Assembly: GCA_902702965.1 (NCBI GenBank)
Contig: CACRXP010000050.1
Location: 1,764,931 to 1,828,930 of the forward strand
Reading direction: 5' to 3'
Length of the DNA stretch: 64,000 nucleotides
DNA from: Spirometra erinaceieuropaei
Lineage: Eukaryota > Platyhelminthes > Cestoda > Diphyllobothriidea > Diphyllobothriidae
A model generated the notes under the pieces. The model was given only the letters and a program-made list of their open reading frames with translations, was not told where the DNA came from and made no database searches. The translations under genes and the position numbers were made by a program. Positions within the stretch are counted from its first letter, which is position 1; every line of letters begins with the position of its first letter. Shown one piece after another: positions 56,930-64,000 of this stretch.

Positions 56930-56984
56930 CTGGGAAGTATGCTTCTCGGCTCCTTCCCCATGTAGCTCCTCTGCTTCATGTGTG

Positions 56985-57165
56985 GTCCGAGCTTAAGACT
57001 ATCACGGTACGCCAAGCACCGTGGCTTGGGAGGTTGTCGAACGACGCCTTAACTCAGTCCACACAGTCTAGCCAGTTGTGTGTGTTTGTGTGGAGTGGCA
57101 GACTGGTGGGCTGAGAGTCAGACTGTCACAGTTCCTTCTTAATGTGACCTCTAGCACTCTTACGC
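56985..57165 (+). repeat. R1 repeat, copy h (blocks A/B only)
   Basis: TATCACGGTACGCCAAGCAC, CGTGGCTTGGGAGGTTGTCG, CTGAGAGTCAGACTG and TTCTTAATGTGACC match 33130-33255. The match stops where the LINE leader begins. Confidence 0.65.
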
Positions 57166-57167
57166 AA

Positions 57168-57188
57168 GTGGTGTGTGTGTGTGTGTGG
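57168..57188 (+). repeat. (GT)n microsatellite
   Basis: About nine GT units at the junction of R1 copy h and the LINE leader. Confidence 0.85.
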
Positions 57189-57189
57189 G

Positions 57190-60178
57190 GTGTAGGTGTG
57201 TCCAGTGGTGGATTCACGTGACGGGCGTAGGAGGTCGCTCACATGCTTGCAGGTGTAGACTACGCCTAGCGTCCGTTTTCTGGCACCCAGCTGTCACATG
57301 TGCCTCCCCAAATCTAGGCTCTGCCTAAAGGCCACATCCCGGCAACCGCCTCGACCAGCGGGCTAAACCAGGTGAGGGTATCCGTGTGTGAATCTCCGCA
57401 CGCGGTTATCTCGTCTTCGCTGGCCGGCATCGGCATCTCCGTGATGAGGCCCCACCTGGAACACCGAGGTAAATGAGCCTTCAGGCCAGCGAACGTTGCT
57501 CTGCTGCCTTTGCCTCGCTTTATCTTGTTTGTCTGCTCCCTGTCTGCTTTCGTGCCTGTCCTTGTTAAAACTGACAGCCGTTCTATTGAGTCTCCTCTGT
57601 TGCTTTTGTTGCTTGCTGTTCTGACTGCTTGTTTGTGCCTGTCCTTACTGCAAACTAAATGCCGTTCTGATGATTGCGTCGCTCACCGCTTATTTTTCAG
57701 CAGCCAGTTAGCTTAGAATGGGACGGGAAGGCTCTGAATCCCGTCTCTCTACCCTCCCTCCCCCCTTCAGCTTACGTCAATGTCGTAGGCTGTCCCAGGC
57801 TAACTCGGGTCGTTCTCCCACTAAACAAATAAGTGGCCCACAGTGGGGTGCGGCAGCCGCCCGGGACATTTGAGCAGCCCTATTTAGGAATAACACTGTT
57901 CACCCCCGCGAAGGGAAAGGGCTAGAAAAGATGTCCTAATTAAATGCTGGGGAACCACGCCGTCTGCAGGCTGACCGTGGTCGCAGACGTAAAACACCGC
58001 CGAAACACTCAAAATCAAAACAACACGCTCTTATTCCTCCTCCCCCGCCGTCCCACTCGCCAGACTGGTAAAGTGAGTCTGCTCGCTCTGGAAGCCTGGA
58101 ATGTTCTTTCGCTTTTAGACAATCCGAGGTGCTACCCTCCGAAACGGAGAACGGCGCTAGTGGCTCGTGAACTGGCGCGCTACAAGGTGGACATCGCTGC
58201 ACTCTGCGAGACCCAGTTTTCCCAACAAGGCCAACTGGAGGAGGTTGGTGCCGGCTACACGTTCTGGAGCGGTCACCCTAAGGCAGAGAGATGGGACGCA
58301 GGCGTCGCCTTTGCCATCCGGAATGACATCGTGGAACGACTGCCCTGTCTACCTCAGGGTATGAACGATCGCCTGATGAGCCTCCGCCTGCCTCTCCAGG
58401 GAGGCACTTGCGCCACCATCAGCAGAGTCTACGCTCCCCGATGACCAGCCCCGACGCCGCAAGAGACAAATTCTACGAGGACCTGCACGCCCTCTTGTCG
58501 ACTGTGTTTAAGGCGGGCAAGTTGACTGTCCCTGGTGACTTGAACGCCCGCGTCGGCACAGACCATGCTGCCTGGAAAGGAGTGCTGGGTCATCGTGGTC
58601 TTGAGGCTCCAATGACAATGGCCTGCTCCTTCTACGAATCTGCGCAGAACACCGGTTCATCATGACCAACGTCCACTTCCGTCTCCCGATGCGAGAGAAG
58701 ACTGCCTGGATGCATCCTCGGTCGCGATACTGGAACCTGTTGGACTATTTTCTCGTCAGGAGGCGATAACACAGGGACGTGCTGGTGACAAGGGCGATTC
58801 TGGGTGTTGACGGGTGGACCAACCATCGCCTTGTCATCTCCGTGATGAAGATTCGTCTACAGCCTCGCAGGTGACCTTACGCTAAGCGACCCTCAGGTAG
58901 GTTGAATATTGCTTTGTTTTTGTCTGCCCACCATCTCCATTTCAGCAACGAGCTAGCTCAACGGCTGGCCAACCTTCCAGTCGCTGCCGCCGCCAACGCC
59001 ACCGCTGACGGGAACGCCTCCGTGGAGAACAGATGGTGTCAACTGCGGGACATAGTCCAGTCGACGGCGCTTTCTGTCCTTAGTCACGCACGCCGCCGAC
59101 ACCAGGACTGGTTTGACGACGACACCGCCATCAGTAACCTACTCGTCGAAGAGAACTGACTGCACAAAGCCTACGTCAGTCGCCTCACCGAAGACAACAG
59201 AACAGCCTTCTGCCGTAGTCGCCGCCTTGTGCAACAGCGGCTGCGCGAGGTGCAGGACGCCTGGACGACTCGCAAGGCTGGGGAGATCCAAGAGTACGCG
59301 GACCACAACGGATGGAATAACTTGTTCGCCGCGATCAAGACTATCCATGGTCTGCCAACTAAAGCAACTGCTCCTCTTCGCAGCGCCGACGGTAGTACCC
59401 TACTCGCCGAGAAGACACAAATCCTTCAGCGATGGGCCGAGCACTTCAGGGGCGTCCCCAACCGTCCGTCCACCAACGTCGACCTCAACCTATCGCTCTC
59501 TCTCTCCCTCTCCACGAAACCATCGGGGCCGTGCAGCAGATTTCCAGCGGGAAAGCGCCCGGATCGGACGCTATCCCTACTGAGATTACAAACATGGTGG
59601 CCCCCAACTCATGGATCATCTGACGGCGCTATTCCAGGAGATGTGGCGTCAGGGACAAGTCCCTCATTATTTCAAGAAAGTCACAATCGTCCACCTCTAC
59701 AAACAAAAAAGGAAACTGCCAAGTCTGCAAAAAGCACCGAGGCATCTCGCTGCTGAAAACAGCCGGGAAGATCTTTGTTCGCATTCTCCTCAACCGCCTG
59801 AACCACCATCTGGAACGAGGTCTTCCGTAAAGCCAGTGCGGTTTCTTTCATCATCGGGGGACCACCGACATGATCTTTGCTGCCCGCGAACTTCAAGAGA
59901 AATGTCAGGAAATGCGGACCCACCTGTAGTCTACCTCCTGGGATCTGACGAAATCCTTCGATACGGTGAATCGTGTAGGACTGTGGATAATCATGCAGGA
60001 ATTCAACTGTCCCAAACGATTCACTCTGGTGGTGCGTCAGCTCCACGATGGCATTATGGCGCAAGTCACGAACAATGGACTGTCTCAGAGGCATTCGCAG
60101 TAATCAACGGAGTGAAGCAGGGCTGTGTCCTTGCGTCACCCTCTTCAGTGTCATGTCCTCTTCCATGCTGATGGTGAA
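57190..60178 (+). pseudogene. RTE-like LINE (copy c): leader, AP endonuclease and partial reverse transcriptase
   Basis: A leader of about 750 bases, shared with copies a and b, precedes a broken ORF2. Endonuclease: LEAWNVLSLLD and KVDIAALCETQFS (58100-58220, Glu box), [16 protein letters not shown] (58528-58575, GDxN box), [12 protein letters not shown], and WTNHRLVIS at about 58815, where the expected SDH/TDH Asp is Asn. Linker: LVQQRLREVQDAWTTRKAGE and WAEHFRG. Reverse transcriptase: ISSGKAPGSDAIPTEI (59540), ALFQEMWRQGQVPHYFKK (59623), ISLLKTAGKIFVRILLNRLN, DLTKSFDTVNR (motif A; 59940) and NGVKQGCVLA (motif B; 60108). It ends before motif C. At least six frame changes or stops, so non-functional. 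RTE clade (craniofacial-development-protein-2-like ORF) is suggested by motif wording, not by phylogeny. Confidence 0.85.
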
Positions 60179-60179
60179 T

Positions 60180-60240
60180 AAGTCAGCGTCACTGTAAACA
60201 AGCTCATGTACAAGTCACCACTGCTTCATCTTCGATACAG
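60180..60240 (+). repeat. R1 repeat, copy i (block D fragment)
   Basis: CACTGTAAACAAGCTCATGT, ACAAGTCACCACTGC and TCTTCGATACAGCGCC resemble the R1 block D CACTATAAACTAATTCATGC with CAAGTCACCGTGCC. It lies directly after the truncated LINE. Confidence 0.5.
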
Positions 60241-61715
60241 CGCCCGTCTTCGGGGCTGGAGAAGAGCCACTTCATTATTACTTGTATATATGAACCAAAC
60301 AACTGGATATTCGTTTTTCCGCGTTAAATGCTGTTTGTTCGTTGGCTGTTACATTAACACTTTTTGTTTTGACAATTGCTTTCCCGTCCGGGCAGCCTAC
60401 AGACCGGGTCAAAATCCCCCCCCCTCTCGCCCGGGCTCAATACAACGCAGGATGGTAGTCCCACGTGAGTTACAGTTTGACCTGTCACGAACAAAGACGC
60501 TCCCCTCTGTCCCCCAAGGTGAGCGTAGAGGAGGCTTGCCTGTGAACATTTGAATAGTGGGGCAGACTTGCATTGCATCTAAAAAACTCTCTCTCCTTCT
60601 ATATCCACCGTGCTCCGGTAGCGAGACAGCGTCTAAAAGTCCGGAGGTGACATGGACGCGGTGGTTGACTTCGCTAGACCACCTGTCCACACACCCCATA
60701 CACGATCCTGCCGCTGTAACGCATGTGCCGGGTTTCCGGATTAAACTTTGATGAGATCGTTAAGAGGACCATAGTAGGAAAGAGTCAGTATAGCTTGATC
60801 CTCAGTCCCAAGGACGAAACTTCGAAGTGCCGACTAGGACACCGAACACAGGACGAAGAGACTATTGCGTAAGCCAGTCGAGGTACAGTGGTCGACAACT
60901 CGGATATTCCTAAATCAGAAAGCGGAGAAGGCAGTTTGATGGAGGAGCTTCACAGAGATGATGATGTGCACACGCAACCCAGCAAGCAGTTGTAGTAGGC
61001 GTTCCCACCAAACGAACGATAACCGGAATGCTTGTGTCTGAGCCTCTCAAGCCGAGCCAATTGGCGAAAAGATAAATATCGATCGGGGTCACAAAGTCGG
61101 CAAACCGAAGACAGACACATGTAAGCAGTGACTGACAGTGTGATGGGCGAATCGAGGGCTGTATAGGTAAGGTACCGCGCCGGCGACCACAGGGCGGAGT
61201 GCTACCAGCCCACCACGAACTTTGGCAAGTCTCATCAGACATGTATATTCGAGATGCGCTTGTCAATCACGCGAGGGAGAATAAACGTGACAACCGCATT
61301 CTTCCTCTGGCACGCAGATGATCTCAAGCCATCAGGCTGCTAAAGGATGAACCAGATGCGGACAAGATGTCTTGCATAAACTAGGTTTTTTCGGCGGCAA
61401 GCGAGAAGTGAATGACCCAGAAGAACAGCCAGCAGAAACGACAGACTAATAGTTAGACAACGAATGCAAATCCGCCTGGGTCTGACCTACACTATAAAGT
61501 CCATCGGCATTCAGAATTGTTAACCTACTATTATGAAGTACATAATAACACAAAGAGTGTGTCTTCAAGGCATCCATTTCAAAACCCACCTATGCAAAAA
61601 AGAACAGAATGGCAAGGATAAAGTTAATCATGAAACGAAGCATGCGACATGGTCCGGAGTGAGGTCGAGTTATTTCAGCCAACGACTCAAGATTCGCTTT
61701 GAGACATCGAGCTGG
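60241..61715. other. Unassigned, with a weak R4 trace
   Basis: AAATATCGATCGGGGTCACA at 61072-61091 recalls R4. Overlapping frames on both strands at 60206-60751 and 60910-61266 lack motifs. No gene supported. Confidence 0.3.
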
Positions 61716-62143
61716 GGGCAAGGATCGGGTGAACGACCCCAAGCATCTAGAACATATAGAGAATACCTACGATACTTATTTAAGTGGGTTTTAGTCCGAC
61801 ATGATTATTTCGGCTTGGTGTTTCATCGTACAATGTTGGGTCGTCTGTTGTAGACGGTCTGGGGCATTATCTACAATGACCTTAGCTCAGAGAGTAGAGA
61901 AGCTATCCTTGTAGACACTTATTGTCTATTTTTTTAATTATCCTGCTTAATTTCTGTTGCTATATGTCAATGCATCAAACTTTTATCTCCTGAAAAACGA
62001 ATTTATCAATTATCTATACTTATTTTGCCATTCCTCGATGCATACACAGGCCCCTCCCGTAAAACCCCTACTACCACCTTTCCCACAAGACAAGCACATT
62101 TGGTTGGTCGTGTGTGTTTGGGGTCCATCACCCGATTGTTACC
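61716..62143. mobile_element. M3 MITE, copy 2 (428 bp)
   Basis: The left end GGGCAAGGATCGGGTGAACG and the right end on the minus strand GGTAACAATCGGGTGATGGA are inverted repeats of each other and of copy 1. Imperfect 7-bp flanking repeats: GAGCTGG (61709-61715) and GAGATGG (62144-62150). Internal landmarks shared with 27486-27909: GATTATTTCGGCTTGGTGTT, GACGGTCTGGGGCATTATCT and ATCTATACTTATTTTGCCAT. Confidence 0.85.
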
Positions 62144-62540
62144 GAGATGGAAAGTTTCATGTTTGGAAGAATAGCAGCAAGTTGCTCACGATTCCGATCA
62201 CATAGCCCATCGTTCAAATGATGGAGGCTTCATTGACGTGTGAGGGGCTATTTGAATGAATGGAAGTAGTCATATGGATATTTTTAAGTTGGCGTGTAAT
62301 TTCCGAGCAATACCGCAACATTCTGGAATCCTTTTGCTACCATGTGCGGTTTATGTGGCTACTGTCTCTTGCTGGAATAAAAACCAGATCCCGACGTTCT
62401 TTTGGACGAGGACGTTTCATGTTTGCGTCTAGTATACGTCCTCTCCTATGGCTGGTATGCGCACCAGTTCTGAACTCAATCGCAAACAACTGAGAGTGCG
62501 AATGGAAGACAATATGCGCATCCTAGGTTCTTGTTTAAAA
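62144..62540. other. Non-coding, nothing resolved
   Basis: No supported feature; short frames only. Confidence 0.3.
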
Positions 62541-62587
62541 GAAGGCGAAGGCACGATCACTGGCACAGTAGGTTTATTTGCCTGAGC

Positions 62588-62617
62588 TTTCGAACTCGAA
62601 CTAGAGTTCATCATCAG
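62588..62617 (-). ncRNA. Hammerhead-like motif at 3' end of the open PLE-1 copy
   Basis: Minus strand: CTGATGA, one extra T, a perfect 6-bp stem GAACTC/GAGTTC with a 6-nt loop, then GAAA, GCTCAGGC and AATAAA (62577-62572 region). This is the best-paired stem II of all copies. Position 16.1 appears to be A rather than U, and the extra T is non-canonical, so cleavage is unproven. Confidence 0.5.
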
Positions 62618-62693
62618 AGACTACTCGATTGCAGCAAATTGTGAACATTTATACCGCTCACCCTTGCGGGGGGGAGGGGCAGTACGTCCGTGG

Positions 62694-63998
62694 CTAGGTA
62701 GGGTTTGTGCCGCCTGGTCCACGATGTTCCCCCGGTGTGGTGACGCCGTTTGTACTTCGTGACGGTGTGAGCTGCGCCACCTGGCTGCGTGGGCGGAGCG
62801 CGTGATAACACGCAGGCAAATCGATGTGTCTGTTGATAGAGTTGGTGTCCGACACCCACGCCTCCAACAGCTCTCGCCCTGTCTTGTTGCCGGCTCGCGC
62901 CAATATCCGCGTGTTGGCGAAGTCAAACTCATGCCCTTCCTCCAGCGTATGAGTGGCTACTTGAGACAGTGGGTCGCCTCTCCGAACGGCCCGTTTGTGC
63001 TCAAGTATTCGTGAGCTCAGACGTCGTCCTGCCTGGCCTGTGTAGTGGCAAGGACAGTTTTGGCACGGGATTCGATAGACTACGCCCGACTGTACACCTG
63101 CGTCCAGCCGATCCTTTATTTTCGTGATCCTGCTACGCATGGTGGCCGCCGGATGATGAGCGATGCCCACGCCTAGCTCTGACGCGATGCGTTCTGTAGC
63201 CTCGGATACATTATTTATGTACGGTAGGGAGTGCCAAATTGTTGGTGTCTCTCTTCCGCTTGCCCGGCGTGGGTAGCCGTTGATTGTTAATTGGTCCCGG
63301 AGATGCCGTAGTTCTTGCATCCTTCTTTCGGGCTCGCTACAGTGCGTTTTTACCCGATCGAAAAGCGCCCTCACACAGCCCCGTTTGTGCACTAATGGGT
63401 GGTTGCTATAATAGTTGAGGACCTGGGTTGTATTGGTCGCCTTTCTGTACACTGTAGTGCTGAGTTCACCGTCAGGTGTGCGTGTGACGAGCACGTCCAG
63501 GAAGGGTAGTTTCTCGTCCTCCTCGTCTTCTCTTGTAAACTGAATGTCGGGGAATATGCTGTTAAGTAAGTCTTGAAAACCCGATAGCTTGTCCTTTTCA
63601 ATAATGAGGAATGTATCGTCCACGTATCGGCGCCAAAACGCAGGTTTGTAACGGCTGAAAGCAACCTTTTCCAGTTTTTGTACGACCAATTCCGCAACTA
63701 GGCTGGATATTGGGGAACCCATGGGTGTTCCTTTGATTTGTTCGTATGTTCTGCCATCGAAGGTGAAAAAGGTTCGTTGGCAGAATGCAAAGAGCTGCAT
63801 AAGGTGCTGGATCTTTAGCGGCCCTGTCGTTTCGTCGTACTTTTCTTCGAGACGTTTGCGTAGCACTTCGCGCGTCAAGTCTGGTGGGATGGACGTGAAA
63901 AGTGAGACAACGTCGAAGGATACCATGATTTGGTCGGGTTGAATAGTTTTTCCCCGAATGTCGGCAAGGAATTGGGAGGCTGAATTGACGGACGTCAC
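62694..63998 (-). CDS. PLE-1 reverse transcriptase with C-terminal GIY-YIG endonuclease (5' end off window)
   Basis: 434 uninterrupted codons; the true start lies beyond 64000. Penelope-like elements copy themselves by target-primed reverse transcription, the GIY-YIG domain nicking the target. RT palm motifs: MVSFDVVSLFTSIP at residues 25-38 (A), GTPMGSPISSL at 90-100 (B), RYVDDTFLI at 124-132 (C, both Asp present) and LPFLDVLV at 164-171 (D). The thumb region carries VYRKATNTTQVLNYYSNHPL (183-202). Endonuclease: GVVYRI at 305-310 (GIY strand), CQNCPCHYTG at 312-321 (Cys cluster plus YIG strand), RRLSSRILEHK at 325-335 (catalytic Arg), LLEAWVSD (Glu379) and NSINRHIDLPACY (386-398). No stop or frame change within view, unlike every other PLE copy here, so it is the youngest and may be functional. 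About 1 kb of N-terminal sequence is not visible. Confidence 0.95.
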   Translation of the reverse strand: MTSVNSASQFLADIRGKTIQPDQIMVSFDVVSLFTSIPPDLTREVLRKRLEEKYDETTGPLKIQHLMQLFAFCQRTFFTFDGRTYEQIKGTPMGSPISSLVAELVVQKLEKVAFSRYKPAFWRRYVDDTFLIIEKDKLSGFQDLLNSIFPDIQFTREDEEDEKLPFLDVLVTRTPDGELSTTVYRKATNTTQVLNYYSNHPLVHKRGCVRALFDRVKTHCSEPERRMQELRHLRDQLTINGYPRRASGRETPTIWHSLPYINNVSEATERIASELGVGIAHHPAATMRSRITKIKDRLDAGVQSGVVYRIPCQNCPCHYTGQAGRRLSSRILEHKRAVRRGDPLSQVATHTLEEGHEFDFANTRILARAGNKTGRELLEAWVSDTNSINRHIDLPACYHALRPRSQVAQLTPSRSTNGVTTPGEHRGPGGTNPT

Positions 63999-64000
63999 AG

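Larger units (their letters stand above)
62540..64000 (-). mobile_element. PLE-1 element, 3' half, apparently intact
   Basis: Includes the open RT/GIY-YIG frame, about 75 bases of 3' UTR, the hammerhead-like motif and an AATAAACC signal. The 3' end shares AATAAACC followed by TTC-rich sequence (CTTCGCCTTCTTTT) with the copy at 54.0 kb. Its 5' part continues past the right edge. Confidence 0.85.

Noticed and set aside
1..64000. CRISPR arrays, prokaryotic operons, rRNA genes
   Set aside because: No regularly spaced short repeats, no ribosome-binding-site/ORF chains and no rRNA-like sequence were seen; the window is plainly eukaryotic.

Overview
This is 64 kb of eukaryotic, animal-type DNA, AT-rich and almost entirely intergenic or intronic. 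It holds one recognisable host exon and a dense layer of decayed transposable elements. The mix is several Penelope-like elements (PLEs) with a GIY-YIG endonuclease, an RTE-like LINE, a zinc-finger ORF of the kind found beside flatworm LINEs, tRNA-derived SINEs and MITEs. That mix suggests a platyhelminth, most likely a large-genome tapeworm such as a diphyllobothriid. This is inference from element content and was not tested by database search. No operons, CRISPR arrays, rRNA genes or intact canonical tRNA genes were seen. There are two assembly gaps (31959-32925 and 47604-47666).

Layout. 1-1.4 kb: first coding exon of a rhodopsin-like GPCR on the minus strand, followed by its intron, which carries a long-inverted-repeat MITE (family R2). 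2.07-3.06 kb: a complete R2 element. 5.85-7.90 kb: a ~1.02-kb head-to-tail duplication. 10.0-10.5, 13.0-13.6, 20.5-24.2, 28.96-29.4, 35.6-36.96 and 39.8-40.15 kb: decayed PLE pieces, some nested in R2 or beside a ~1.7-kb non-coding repeat (R3). 27.1-28.0 kb: a copy of repeat family R1 split by a 424-bp MITE (M3), whose sister lies at 61.7-62.1 kb. 41.85-42.64 kb: four tRNA-derived SINEs in mixed orientation. 43.4-49.8 kb: R1 copies, PLE 3' ends, a broken PLE and a LINE 5' fragment. 54.0-55.9 kb: a frameshifted PLE ending at a (TTC)n tract. 56.1-60.2 kb: a zinc-finger ORF1-type pseudogene, then a 3-kb RTE-like LINE flanked by R1 sequence. 62.6-64.0 kb: a PLE with an open reverse-transcriptase/GIY-YIG frame running off the right edge.

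At least three PLE subfamilies occur. PLE-1 has YVDD and a CxxCxCHYTG endonuclease. PLE-2 has 'FTNVP' in motif A and a C-terminal block around 'LVDSGH..DP..AFRVIY'. PLE-3 is known only from its endonuclease fragment. Several copies end in a conserved CTGANGA-hairpin-GAAA motif resembling the hammerhead ribozyme reported from PLEs. All family extents were judged by eye, so boundaries away from the stated terminal repeats are approximate.
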